NCBI GenBank assembly: GCA_964448405.1
Contig: CAYUVW010000014.1
Coordinates: forward strand, 1-41,156
Direction: 5' to 3'
DNA from: DAORHV01 sp964448405
GTDB lineage: Bacteria; Patescibacteriota; Gracilibacteria; Peribacterales; Peribacteraceae
Length of the DNA: 41,156 nt
Under the pieces are notes generated by a model, which was given only the letters and a program-made list of their open reading frames with translations, had not been told where the DNA came from and searched no databases. The translations under genes were made by a program, and so were the position numbers. Shown here one piece after another: positions 1 through 7,283 of the stretch (position 1 is the stretch's first letter; each line of letters opens with the position of its first letter).

Positions 1-1326
1 GATGATGTGCGTGTGGGGTTGCTCAGTCGCATCCAACAAACACCGAATGGCAAAATCCGCATTCCAGGTCGCGCCGAAACGGTGCTCGATTCCATGTTGC
101 GCAATCGCCTCATCGACCAAGTCGCCTACGCCGAGGCCGTGAAAGAACTGCCGAAAATTTCATTCAAGGCCATAAAACACCCCATCTCGGCGCCGCACTT
201 TACGTTACGCGTTCGACAAGAAATCGATTCGCTGCTCACCACCGGACTCGACCAACCCGACCTTTGGCTTACCGAAGGCATGGAGGTGCACACCACGCTC
301 GACCCCGTGCTGCAATGGATCGCCGAAGACGTGACCGACCAGGCGCTCCCCCGCTTGAACGGTGTGGGTATTCAGAACATCGCATTGGTCGCCATCGACC
401 GGAAAACACGCCAGGTGCTGGCTTATGTCGGCAATGCCGATTACTTCGGCGACGGCGGCACCGGCCAGATCGACATGGCGGCAACACCGCGTCAGCCCGG
501 CTCCAGTTTTAAACCCATCGTGTACTCGGCGTTGTTCGAGGACGGCTACGGTCCGGAGAGCTTCATAGAAGACGCGCCGCTGCGTATTGGCAACAACCAG
601 CCGAAAAATTACGACGGCGGGTACCGCGGCTGGATGAGCGTGCGTAAAGCGCTCGGCGGCTCGCGCAACATTCCGGCAATCAATGCGTTCCTGACCGTCG
701 GCGGCGAAGAACGCATTCTGGATTTGGCCGCCCGCATGGGTGTGACCAGTCCACTCAGTTACAAGCTGCAGCAACAACTGAAAGGCCGCGCGGACTTCAT
801 GTACGGTTGGCCGCTGGCCATTGGTGCTGCAGAAGTGCCGCTGATCGAAATGGTGCAGGCCTACGCCACCATCGCCGAACACGGCACATATCGACCGCTG
901 CAGACCATCTGCAAACTCACGACAAGGAACGGCAACTACGAACGCACGGTTCCCTCCGGACCCGTCGTCCAGGCGGTTCTGCCACAAGCTGCCGACGGCG
1001 TGGATGAAATTCTGCGCGACGACGACAGCAAACCCGACGGCTACTGGCGGCAAATTCTGAATATTCCCGGCATGGACGTCGGCGCCAAGACCGGCACCAG
1101 CAACCTGTGCTTCGCGCGCGACCAGGGCGGCCGCTGCCGCGAATACGCGGTCAGCAATATTTGGACCATCGGCTACAACGAAGAAATGGTCGTAGGTGTG
1201 TGGGCCGGCAATGCCGACGGTGCACCGTTGGGCGAATTGGTCGACGGTCTTACCGAAGCCGCACCCATCTGGCGCGAGTTTCTGATTCGCGCGAGTCAGT
1301 TCTACCAGTCGCAGGACCACTGCTAA
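1..1326 (+). CDS. Penicillin-binding protein, 3' part (transpeptidase domain), truncated by window edge
   Basis: The reading frame is open to base 1, so the gene begins upstream of the window. The visible part is the end of the glycosyltransferase-linker region and a complete transpeptidase domain that cross-links peptidoglycan outside the membrane. Counting from the GTG at base 7, the active-site SxxK motif (SSFK) begins at residue 166, the SxN motif (SRN) at 219 and the KTGTS motif at 361. The protein stops about 75 residues after KTG and has no C-terminal Ig-like domain, unlike the paralogue at 22212-25406, with which it shares long stretches around all three motifs. A GT51 domain is expected in the missing part but cannot be seen. 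The family assignment is secure; the exact PBP class is not. Confidence 0.93.
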   Translation, partial: DDVRVGLLSRIQQTPNGKIRIPGRAETVLDSMLRNRLIDQVAYAEAVKELPKISFKAIKHPISAPHFTLRVRQEIDSLLTTGLDQPDLWLTEGMEVHTTLDPVLQWIAEDVTDQALPRLNGVGIQNIALVAIDRKTRQVLAYVGNADYFGDGGTGQIDMAATPRQPGSSFKPIVYSALFEDGYGPESFIEDAPLRIGNNQPKNYDGGYRGWMSVRKALGGSRNIPAINAFLTVGGEERILDLAARMGVTSPLSYKLQQQLKGRADFMYGWPLAIGAAEVPLIEMVQAYATIAEHGTYRPLQTICKLTTRNGNYERTVPSGPVVQAVLPQAADGVDEILRDDDSKPDGYWRQILNIPGMDVGAKTGTSNLCFARDQGGRCREYAVSNIWTIGYNEEMVVGVWAGNADGAPLGELVDGLTEAAPIWREFLIRASQFYQSQDHC

Positions 1327-1357
1327 TCCTGGGCAAGCGAGATTGTATTGCTACGCA

Positions 1358-1696
1358 TCAGAGCAGCTTGGCACCCAGTGGCACGTCTTTCTCGATGCTG
1401 ACCAGCACCACGTCGCCATTGGCGTCGTGCACGCCAACCGTGAGGCACTCAGACATGAACGGCCCGACTTGCTTGGGCGGAAAGTTCACCACTGCCATGA
1501 CCATGCGGCCAAGCAATTGTTCCTTTGTGTAGTGCTTGGTGATTTGCGCGGAGGATTTTTTGATGCCGATCTCGGGACCAAAATCAATCTTGAGCTTGTA
1601 GGCTGGTTTGCGTGCCTCCGGGAAATCGAGCGCCTCAATGACTTTGCCGGCGCGCAGTTCGACTTTGGTGAAATCCTGAAACGCAATCATCTCCAT
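1358..1696 (-). CDS. csaA: CsaA-like tRNA-binding domain protein
   Basis: A single-domain protein of 112 residues covering one OB-fold tRNA-binding domain (EMAP-II/Trbp111/CsaA type). The N-terminal pattern KVELRAGKVIEALDFPEARK and the later AVVNFPPKQVGPFMSE segment are typical of this fold. CsaA proteins bind tRNA and have been described as export-linked chaperones in Bacillus; which role applies here is unknown. The length matches the family. A -10-like TACTGT lies 13 nt upstream of the ATG. An in-frame ATG two codons later is an alternative start. The gene is convergent with the upstream PBP and 56 nt downstream of the site-2 protease on the same strand. Confidence 0.85.
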   Translation of the reverse strand: MEMIAFQDFTKVELRAGKVIEALDFPEARKPAYKLKIDFGPEIGIKKSSAQITKHYTKEQLLGRMVMAVVNFPPKQVGPFMSECLTVGVHDANGDVVLVSIEKDVPLGAKLL

Positions 1697-1709
1697 AGTG
1701 CATGTGGAA

Positions 1710-1715
1710 ACAGTA
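1710..1715 (-). promoter_or_regulatory. -10 box TACTGT for csaA-like gene
   Basis: TACTGT ends 13 nt before the ATG, which would give a leader of only a few bases. It is one of the weaker members of the window-wide -10/start pattern. Confidence 0.4.
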
Positions 1716-1752
1716 GCCCCAGCCTAGCGAGGACGGCAGACAAAGGACAGAA

Positions 1753-2430
1753 TCAGCCGCCGATCAACGACATCACGTGCAGCACCGGATTCACAATGCC
1801 GTAAATCCAGCCCATGAGAATCGGCACATTGAACATGCGCTCCAGAATGAGCAGTCCGAGCAACAAGTACGTGCCGTACTGCAAGTACTGGTCGTATGCG
1901 TCCTCGTACTTCAGCGGTACGAATGCGGCGAGGATTTTCGAGCCGTCCAACGGAGCGATGGGCAACAAGTTGAATGCCATGAGACCGAGGTTGATCCAAA
2001 TCGACGTGGAGAGCGTCTGCACGATGAATCGAAGTGAAGGGCTGGCCGCCTGTACCGCATTCAACACATCGGTCGTTCCATCGAATGCCGCATTCTTCGG
2101 CATGAGGAGCAACAACAAGAAAAAGGCTGCAAACGCCAAGAGCAAGTTCGATACGGGACCTGCAATCGCCACCAGGGCGGTATCTCGGCGGTAGTGCTTA
2201 AAATAGCGCGGGTTCACCGGCACCGGCTTGCCCCAACCGAAGCTGATGACGAAGAACATGAGTGTTCCGAGCGGATCCAAATGCGCTACCGGATTGAGTG
2301 TTAAACGACCTTCGTATTTGGCAGTCGGATCCCCAAGCCAATAGGCAACCTGCCCGTGCGCATACTCATGCACGGTCAGCGCGATGAGTACGGCGATAAT
2401 GAACGGAGGGTCGGGAATGGAGAACGGCAC
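1753..2430 (-). CDS. Site-2 protease family (M50) membrane metalloprotease
   Basis: An intramembrane zinc protease of 225 residues with several transmembrane helices. The metal-binding HEYAH (HExxH) motif is in the first helix at about residue 21. The second conserved motif, NLLPIAPLDG, supplies the third zinc ligand (Asp) at about residues 155-164. Such short M50 proteins, without a PDZ domain, are usual in bacteria; substrates are often anti-sigma factors or membrane-protein remnants, but none is evident here. The start is a GTG at 2428-2430 with a TAGGCT box ending 6 nt upstream, which suggests a leaderless message. It is divergent from the glycosyltransferase gene; the two -10 boxes lie within 50 bp. 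Confidence 0.9.
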   Translation of the reverse strand: MPFSIPDPPFIIAVLIALTVHEYAHGQVAYWLGDPTAKYEGRLTLNPVAHLDPLGTLMFFVISFGWGKPVPVNPRYFKHYRRDTALVAIAGPVSNLLLAFAAFFLLLLLMPKNAAFDGTTDVLNAVQAASPSLRFIVQTLSTSIWINLGLMAFNLLPIAPLDGSKILAAFVPLKYEDAYDQYLQYGTYLLLGLLILERMFNVPILMGWIYGIVNPVLHVMSLIGG

Positions 2431-2436
2431 GGCGAC

Positions 2437-2442
2437 AGCCTA
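2437..2442 (-). promoter_or_regulatory. -10 box TAGGCT, leaderless start of M50 gene
   Basis: The box ends exactly 6 nt before the GTG start codon, so transcription should begin at the GTG. This spacing supports GTG over downstream starts. Confidence 0.6.
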
Positions 2443-2476
2443 CCCCGAAAAAGGCTGCCAATGAAACAAAGGGTGC

Positions 2477-2482
2477 TACTAT
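2477..2482 (+). promoter_or_regulatory. Extended -10 box (TGC-TACTAT), leaderless start of GT2 gene
   Basis: TACTAT preceded by TGC ends 8 nt before the ATG at 2491. It decides the start: in-frame upstream ATGs (2356, 2461) lie before the promoter. Confidence 0.65.
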
Positions 2483-2490
2483 CGTCCTCA

Positions 2491-3465
2491 ATGCCTCAGA
2501 AGATTATCGCCATCGCCTGCGCACGCAACGAAGCCGACATCATCGAGGCATTCGTTCGTCACACGCTCACCTTCGCCGACAGTATGGTGATTGTGGATCA
2601 CGGAAGCGTCGATTCCACGCCGGAGATTTTGGCATTGCTGCAACAAGAAGGTCTGCCGATTGAGGTGCGAAACATGGGGTGTGTTGCGCAAATGCAAGCC
2701 GAAATACTCACATCCTTGGTGCGAGAGCTTGCCGCATCGCAACAACCCGATTGGGTGGTGCCATTGGATGTGGATGAATTTCTCATCGCCACCGAAGGAA
2801 CGGTGCGTGCTGCCATAGAATCACTGCCGACGGACCACGCAAGCACGGTACGCATGAGGCCATATGTGCCGGATTCGAACAAGAATCCGCACGTACTCAA
2901 GCGCGTGCGACAACGCGTGAACTACGATGCATTCCCTTTTCTGAAAGTCATCGCCATTCCAAAGGAGTTATGCGGCGAGCGCGGACAATTGACTCCTGGA
3001 AACCACGGATACCTTTGGGACAATCTGCCGATATTGCAGTGGAATGAATCGCTGCTCATGGCACATATACCGTTTCGTTCGCCGGTGCAGGCACAGGGCA
3101 AAGCATTGGGCTGGATCAACCACCTGGCGCGGGAAAACGCCCTGCAGGAAGAGGCCATCCACTGGAAAGCGCTGTTCAGTGATTTTCTGCACGAAAAGTT
3201 GTGCGACTGGAAGCAGGTCGCCGCATGGGCCCTGCGCTATGCACGCTACATCGCGCCCGACTGCCCACTGGATCTTGTGGTGGACCCCCTGCCGTCAATG
3301 CCGCTGCGGTATTCGGCGCATGCCGTGTGCAAAGACCCGCGGTCGATTTTGGAGAATCTCGCACACAAATGTGACATTGCCATTCATCCTGCAATGACCA
3401 CCACGCAGCTTGCCAAGGCAGTGGAAGCGTGCGTCCTGGAGAAAAAATGTCAAAAACCATGTTGA
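2491..3465 (+). CDS. Family 2 glycosyltransferase (Glyco_tranf_2_4 type)
   Basis: A soluble protein of 324 residues with a GT-A nucleotide-sugar-binding fold. It begins with the typical IAIACARNEADIIEAFVRH segment, followed by VIVDHGSVDSTPEIL. The metal-binding DVDEF motif (a DxD variant) is at about residues 92-96. This pattern matches the PF13704 subfamily, which transfers sugars in polysaccharide or glycoprotein assembly; donor and acceptor cannot be read from sequence. No membrane helices are evident. It stands alone between a divergent protease and rpmB. The start at 2491 follows the extended -10 box; longer frames would run into the divergent gene. Confidence 0.82.
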   Translation: MPQKIIAIACARNEADIIEAFVRHTLTFADSMVIVDHGSVDSTPEILALLQQEGLPIEVRNMGCVAQMQAEILTSLVRELAASQQPDWVVPLDVDEFLIATEGTVRAAIESLPTDHASTVRMRPYVPDSNKNPHVLKRVRQRVNYDAFPFLKVIAIPKELCGERGQLTPGNHGYLWDNLPILQWNESLLMAHIPFRSPVQAQGKALGWINHLARENALQEEAIHWKALFSDFLHEKLCDWKQVAAWALRYARYIAPDCPLDLVVDPLPSMPLRYSAHAVCKDPRSILENLAHKCDIAIHPAMTTTQLAKAVEACVLEKKCQKPC

Positions 3466-3484
3466 CCGCATGCGCGTCGCCAGC

Positions 3485-3490
3485 TACAGT
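3485..3490 (+). promoter_or_regulatory. -10 box TACAGT, rpmB
   Basis: TACAGT ends 11 nt before the ATG at 3502, giving at most a leader of a few bases. Confidence 0.5.
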
Positions 3491-3501
3491 TGCCGCCACT
3501 T

Positions 3502-3705
3502 ATGCCACGCATGTGTGTCATGACCGGCAAGAAGCGCTCGACGGGTAACCGCCGCAGCCACTCTATGCGTGCTACGCGCCGTGCATTCGGAGCGAACATT
3601 CAGAAGAAGCGCGTGTTCGATCCGGAGACCGGCCACTACCGCACCATGAAGGTTTCTACGAGCTACCTCCGCACGCTGGCCAAGCGCCTGCAAGCCGGAA
3701 AATAA
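3502..3705 (+). CDS. rpmB: 50S ribosomal protein L28
   Basis: A basic protein of 67 residues. The N-terminal pattern MCVMTGKKRSTGNRRSHSM matches the L28 signature (C-x-TGK-x-x-x-x-GN-x-x-SH), and the C-terminal half carries the usual VSTSYLRTLAKR helix. It is a structural protein of the large subunit. An ATG 12 nt upstream (3490) is possible, but it falls on the -10 box, and starting at 3502 gives the normal L28 N-terminus. Of the zinc-binding cysteines found in some L28 proteins only one is present, so this is a zinc-free form. Confidence 0.93.
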   Translation: MPRMCVMTGKKRSTGNRRSHSMRATRRAFGANIQKKRVFDPETGHYRTMKVSTSYLRTLAKRLQAGK

Positions 3706-3764
3706 TACGTCCGCTTACAGAGAGAGTCCTGGTTTCGACGTGGACGAAAACCGCGCGGCGGTGG

Positions 3765-3770
3765 TACAGT
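3765..3770 (+). promoter_or_regulatory. Extended -10 box (TGG-TACAGT) upstream of DUF4383-like gene
   Basis: TACAGT with TGG just upstream. It ends 29 nt before the ATG at 3800, so this transcript would carry a leader of roughly 20 nt. Confidence 0.5.
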
Positions 3771-3799
3771 TTTCGAAATTCCTTTTTCCCACCTTTCTT

Positions 3800-4159
3800 A
3801 TGACCATGTTGGTGAAACCAGTGACGTTCATTCTTGGAGCCGTACTGACGGTCGTCGGTATCTCTGGATTCTTTTTGGCTCAAAATGGCATCTTGTTCGG
3901 CTATTTCGAAGTGAATGCCCTGCATAACGTCATTCATATCCTCAGCGGCATGATCGGCCTTTGGGCTGCCAGCAGCGGCCATGCCTACGCCCGCATGTAC
4001 CTTATTCTCTTCGGCTTAATCTACGGCCTGGTTACCGTGCTCGGCATTGCGCTTGGTGGTGAAATTTTGGGCCTGATGCACGTCAATATGTACGACAACT
4101 ACCTGCATGCCGGCATCACTCTCGTCACATTGGTCATTGGCTTCGGCAGCAAGAAATAA
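3800..4159 (+). CDS. Small four-helix membrane protein, DUF4383-like
   Basis: 119 residues, almost entirely hydrophobic, with four predicted membrane helices. The segment NALHNVIHILSGMIGLWAA followed by a short Tyr-Ala-Arg turn and the final HAGITLVTLVIGF resembles the DUF4383 family of small bacterial membrane proteins of unknown function. The start at 3800 lies just before the first helix; an upstream in-frame ATG at 3740 would add a charged extension that precedes the -10 box, so it was not used. A strong intrinsic terminator follows 24 nt after the stop, so the gene is probably monocistronic. The function is unknown. Confidence 0.75.
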   Translation: MTMLVKPVTFILGAVLTVVGISGFFLAQNGILFGYFEVNALHNVIHILSGMIGLWAASSGHAYARMYLILFGLIYGLVTVLGIALGGEILGLMHVNMYDNYLHAGITLVTLVIGFGSKK

Positions 4160-4183
4160 TTCATCGTCCATTTTCAGTACACA

Positions 4184-4210
4184 AGCCGATCCCCAGGGGT
4201 CGGCTTTTTG
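4184..4210 (+). terminator. Intrinsic terminator
   Basis: An 11-nt arm starting AGCCGA pairs with its complement ending TCGGCT (two G-T wobbles) and is followed by a run of five T. It terminates the DUF4383-like gene. The minus side lacks a T-run, so it is probably one-directional. Confidence 0.85.
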
Positions 4211-4225
4211 TTGGGAGGCAATGCC

Positions 4226-6055
4226 CTAATGCAAGCGCAGATACAACGCGACAAAGAACAGCACGCACGAGCTGGCGGAGGCAATCAGTAGGCCAAGGAA
4301 AATCTGTCGTAACAGCGTTGGCAATGCCTGGAGCCCCCGCACCGCGTAATAGGCAAATGGCACCGCCAACAGCACGGAGAAGCGGAAGTCTTGGTTGGGT
4401 GCGTACGCAAAGAACGTGGGGTACGCCACTGCCGCGGCAAACAAGATGCCGGTTGTCAGTGATAGAGGCAGCGCATCGTAGAAGCGCTTGCGCATATCCA
4501 AAACAAACCCAAGCAGCATGAGCGGGAAGAACGCCATGCCAAGCACGACCATCACGGCGGCAAGCGCGTAGATTTTTTCAAAACGGAATTCGCCGAAGAA
4601 TGCGGATTTATAGAAGAATTCAGCAAAGTACTGTCGACGATATTTATTGGTCCACGTGTCGTTAAACGGCGTTTTTGCAACTTCAATAGGATTGAATGTC
4701 AGGTATAAGCCAATGGAACGCGGCACCGCCAAATCAGTATTCATATTCTTGTTCCCCAGCGTCACGACGTTGGCGAGGTTCTTTTCATTGATGCGCTTCA
4801 GCGGATACCAGGCGAACAATGCAACAATAAGAAGGCCCGACACGGCCAAATGGATGAGCTTTGGACGCCAAGCCATGCGTCGCCATACCAGGAAGCAGAT
4901 CAGGGCCACGGGGAACAAGCCGGCTGCACTGATTTTGGTCAACGATCCAAGAATGAGAACCAAGATCGCCAAATACCAGTCGCGCATGCGGCCGTTCTTC
5001 CACCACGAGAGCAAGAGAGCGAGACCGAGGAAAGCGAGGAAGTGGTACAGCGCATCATTGGTCACGCGTGACGAAAACATGACGAGCGCCGGCAGTACTC
5101 CAACCAACACGAGAAACAGTGCGTCGCCGTATTTCTGGGGAGACTTTTTGGGGAAGAGCAAGCGGGCGATCCAAAGCGACACGAACAAGGCGCCGACTGA
5201 AAAGAACAACGATGCCGTCTGCAAATCGTTATAGACGATGTCCGGCGCACGTCCGATCAATTTGTTGAGATGCACCCACATGGCCGACAGCCAGTAGTAC
5301 AGCGGCGGCTGGTGATATTCCCAGCCATTGCTGGCAAGCGGGATCGACCAATGCTTCACGATGTGATCGATGTATTCCAAATGTCCGCCGACGTCGTAAC
5401 TCCTGGTGCGGAACGGCGTGGAAAGGACATACAAAACCCTGAGCAGCATTCCGCCGATGAACACGCCTGCAAGCAAGCGACGATCTCGTGGAATATGGAA
5501 ATGCCCGACCAACGTCACCGCATACCACAGCAGCAAAAGAATGAAGGCCGTATACGCGCCGATTTGTACGGGGTCATTGCTGGCAGGCGTGACATTGATG
5601 CCGCCCATGCCGCCATCGTCATGAATGGTAAATTCAAACACGTTGACGCCGTCGCGAATGTACCGGGCCAGATCCAAAATATGCCCTTCTTCGTAGTCGC
5701 AAAATTTGGCAATGGCAGGATCGACGATGACTCCGTTAATCGTAAACTGCTCAATGCAATCATCCGGCTTTACCAAATACTTCCGAGGCGAAAATCGATT
5801 GATGGCAACCGGTATGCGCGCATGCAGTGTGGGCGCAGACGTTTTTACGAGCAGAGGCAATTGTGCGTACTGCTCTGGAAGATTCTCAAAATGATACAGG
5901 ACCTTGCCGAATTTCGGCGTTGTGGACTGCAAAAATAGCGTGATAAGCACTGCGCCGATCACGAACATTCCAAAGTGAATCCATCCGCTCACAAGCAGAG
6001 CATGCTGTGGCTTGGAGCGCCTGGTCCTGCCGACGACAGTGGATTTGACGGGCAT
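4226..6055 (-). CDS. Membrane glycosyltransferase, GT39/GT83 (PMT/ArnT) like
   Basis: 609 residues. One helix near residues 25-45 is followed by an extracytoplasmic domain (about 50-165) and then about ten membrane helices. The PMT_2-type loop YHQPPLYYWLSA lies near residue 250, and an acidic site with the sequence SYDVGGHLEY lies just before it, matching the first periplasmic loop of lipid-linked sugar transferases. These enzymes move a sugar from a polyprenyl-phosphate carrier to protein, lipid or glycan at the outer face of the membrane. The inserted N-terminal domain is beta-rich by eye and not recognised; it may bind acceptor or carbohydrate. Two -10-like boxes lie upstream. The gene is convergent with the DUF4383-like gene. 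Confidence 0.8.
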   Translation of the reverse strand: MPVKSTVVGRTRRSKPQHALLVSGWIHFGMFVIGAVLITLFLQSTTPKFGKVLYHFENLPEQYAQLPLLVKTSAPTLHARIPVAINRFSPRKYLVKPDDCIEQFTINGVIVDPAIAKFCDYEEGHILDLARYIRDGVNVFEFTIHDDGGMGGINVTPASNDPVQIGAYTAFILLLLWYAVTLVGHFHIPRDRRLLAGVFIGGMLLRVLYVLSTPFRTRSYDVGGHLEYIDHIVKHWSIPLASNGWEYHQPPLYYWLSAMWVHLNKLIGRAPDIVYNDLQTASLFFSVGALFVSLWIARLLFPKKSPQKYGDALFLVLVGVLPALVMFSSRVTNDALYHFLAFLGLALLLSWWKNGRMRDWYLAILVLILGSLTKISAAGLFPVALICFLVWRRMAWRPKLIHLAVSGLLIVALFAWYPLKRINEKNLANVVTLGNKNMNTDLAVPRSIGLYLTFNPIEVAKTPFNDTWTNKYRRQYFAEFFYKSAFFGEFRFEKIYALAAVMVVLGMAFFPLMLLGFVLDMRKRFYDALPLSLTTGILFAAAVAYPTFFAYAPNQDFRFSVLLAVPFAYYAVRGLQALPTLLRQIFLGLLIASASSCVLFFVALYLRLH

Positions 6056-6066
6056 CCTGGATGCGA

Positions 6067-6087
6067 AGAGTACGCCGAGCCAGTATA
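6067..6087 (-). promoter_or_regulatory. Two candidate -10 boxes for the GT39-like gene
   Basis: TATACT (6082-6087) lies 26 nt before the ATG and TACTCT (6067-6072) lies 11 nt before it. The nearer one fits the leaderless pattern; the farther one is the better consensus. Confidence 0.45.
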
Positions 6088-6121
6088 CAGACGAAGCGAC
6101 GATGCCACGTCATCGCGGCTT

Positions 6122-6147
6122 GCCATACCATTCGTGAATGGTGTGGC
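6122..6147. repeat. 12-bp inverted repeat, 2-nt loop
   Basis: Arms 6122-6133 and 6136-6147 match in 11 of 12 positions, the other being a G-T wobble. It lies in the 172-nt gap between two minus-strand genes. There is no T-run on either side, so it is not a typical terminator. It could be an operator or an mRNA-stabilising hairpin. Confidence 0.5.
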
Positions 6148-6227
6148 TTACCGAATATCGGAAGCCAAGCCACACAAAAGCCCAGACCCACGGTATACAA
6201 CGATGTGAACAGAACGCTGCGGTAGAT

Positions 6228-6566
6228 TTATGCCTCGAGCGTGGTAGGAACAAGCGGCAGATCGTACAACAGCCGGATCTGCAGGACATGACTGATTGCT
6301 TCGCGCACGCCGCTGTTGTCCACGTTGATCAATTGCCCCATCTTCCTGCGCACTGCCGGCACTAGTCGGTCCGCCTCTTCCGCCGTCAGTTTCCGCATGT
6401 AGCGGTCACGGAAATACGTGATGATCGCATCGCGTAATTCCCCGTCTTCCGAGGGGCGCGTTTTGTCCAAAATACGACGTCGAGCAAGCATCGCCTCTTG
6501 TCCGTCGTCGTCCTCATCGAGGGCGGGGTCGTATTCAGGCCGGCGATCCTGCATGTCGTCTGGCAT
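6228..6566 (-). CDS. Small acidic helical protein, unknown
   Basis: 112 residues and not recognised. The N-terminal 40 residues are very acidic (PALDEDDDGQE), followed by a charged helical region with RDAIITYFRDRYMRKLTAEEADRLVP and an ending that repeats small hydrophobic and acidic residues. No signal peptide or membrane helix. The start at 6566 was chosen because a TACGAT box ends 9 nt upstream; a longer frame would run through the tRNA terminator. The gene follows tRNA-Ser and its terminator and has its own promoter. A role in protein or nucleic-acid binding is possible but nothing shows it. Confidence 0.6.
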   Translation of the reverse strand: MPDDMQDRRPEYDPALDEDDDGQEAMLARRRILDKTRPSEDGELRDAIITYFRDRYMRKLTAEEADRLVPAVRRKMGQLINVDNSGVREAISHVLQIRLLYDLPLVPTTLEA

Positions 6567-6575
6567 GGGTGAATG

Positions 6576-6581
6576 ATCGTA
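6576..6581 (-). promoter_or_regulatory. -10 box TACGAT, leaderless start
   Basis: Ends 9 nt before the ATG at 6566 and just after the tRNA terminator, so the small acidic gene is probably transcribed separately. Confidence 0.5.
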
Positions 6582-6602
6582 CCGATGCACTGGCAGCAGG
6601 CA

Positions 6603-6627
6603 AGAAAAAACACCGCCTGGGGCGGTT
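6603..6627 (-). terminator. Intrinsic terminator of tRNA-Ser
   Basis: On the minus strand, ACCGCC pairs with GGCGGT around a 3-nt loop and is followed by a run of seven T (after one G). It lies about 45 nt beyond the tRNA 3' end. Confidence 0.88.
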
Positions 6628-6670
6628 AGGATCTTTCGTGACGGTGGAGCTACGCACTTCATGAAGTGCG

Positions 6671-6760
6671 TGGCGGAGAGGGGGAGATTCGAACTCCCGA
6701 GACGTTTTCACGTCTACTCGCTTTCCAAGCGAGCGCACTAGGCCACTATGCGACCTCTCC
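6671..6760 (-). tRNA. tRNA-Ser(GGA), CCA encoded
   Basis: A 90-nt class II tRNA. The acceptor stem GGAGAGG pairs with CCTCTCC, the discriminator is G, and CCA is in the DNA. The anticodon loop TTGGAAA gives anticodon GGA (plus-strand 6724-6726), flanked by the stem CTCGC/GCGAG. The long variable arm (AGACG-TGAAAA-CGTCT) and the T-arm GTTCGAATC are clear. It reads UCC and UCU codons and is followed by an intrinsic terminator. Confidence 0.97.
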
Positions 6761-6865
6761 GTGTATCGTCGGATGGCTTGGAAAGAACGGTCATGCCCAG
6801 ACGGAGCCATCCAGCCGTGGGATACGCAGGATACGCAGAACGTGGCGCGGAAACAACAGCAGACC

Positions 6866-7132
6866 TTACGCTGCGCAAACATCGCACTCCTTCTTCATGC
6901 ACAGTGCCATCTGGCGCGTCCAGGCGAATGCAGAGGCGGTGAAGGCGAGAATGGCGAGTGATCCGGAGGTGGATCCGAACTGTGCGCCGCCGGCGACAAC
7001 GTGCGTCTGGTAGATGCCGACGAGCGATGCAATGCTCGCAAGGAACAGTGCAAGAGCCACGACCCACTTCACGATGACGCAGGCCGGGGAACACACGGAC
7101 GCCTTGGACTTCTTGGAGGACAGGAGACTCAT
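6866..7132 (-). CDS. Small two-helix membrane protein, unknown
   Basis: 88 residues with two membrane helices at about 19-38 and 55-73. Cysteines cluster at both ends (VCSPAC near the N-terminus; ALCMKKECDVC at the C-terminus), which suggests disulfides or metal binding at one membrane face, though this is inference. The ATG at 7132 follows a TATAGT box with an extended TGG, leaving a leader of about 24 nt. Longer in-frame starts reach into the divergent pheT gene and were rejected. Not recognised as a known family. Confidence 0.65.
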   Translation of the reverse strand: MSLLSSKKSKASVCSPACVIVKWVVALALFLASIASLVGIYQTHVVAGGAQFGSTSGSLAILAFTASAFAWTRQMALCMKKECDVCAA

Positions 7133-7162
7133 AACGTGGAGACTGGGAAGAAAACAGCGACC

Positions 7163-7168
7163 ACTATA
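7163..7168 (-). promoter_or_regulatory. Extended -10 box (TGG-TATAGT)
   Basis: Good extended -10 for the two-helix membrane protein; ends 30 nt before its ATG, so a short leader is present here. Confidence 0.55.
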
Positions 7169-7269
7169 CCACCGCGCGCACAAGCGCCATGCGGTCGGAC
7201 AACAGAACCGTGATGCAGGCAACGACGAAGGGTAAGGGCGTTGTACTGGCCGACGGGACGACTTCCGCG

Positions 7270-7275
7270 TACTCT
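7270..7275 (+). promoter_or_regulatory. -10 box TACTCT, leaderless start of pheT
   Basis: Ends 8 nt before the pheT ATG. Confidence 0.55.
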
Positions 7276-7283
7276 GTCCCCGC

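Noticed and set aside
205..1320. Long open frame on the minus strand opposite the first PBP
   Set aside because: It mirrors the PBP codons; composition is His/Gly/Val-rich with no known motif, while the plus strand has all PBP motifs.
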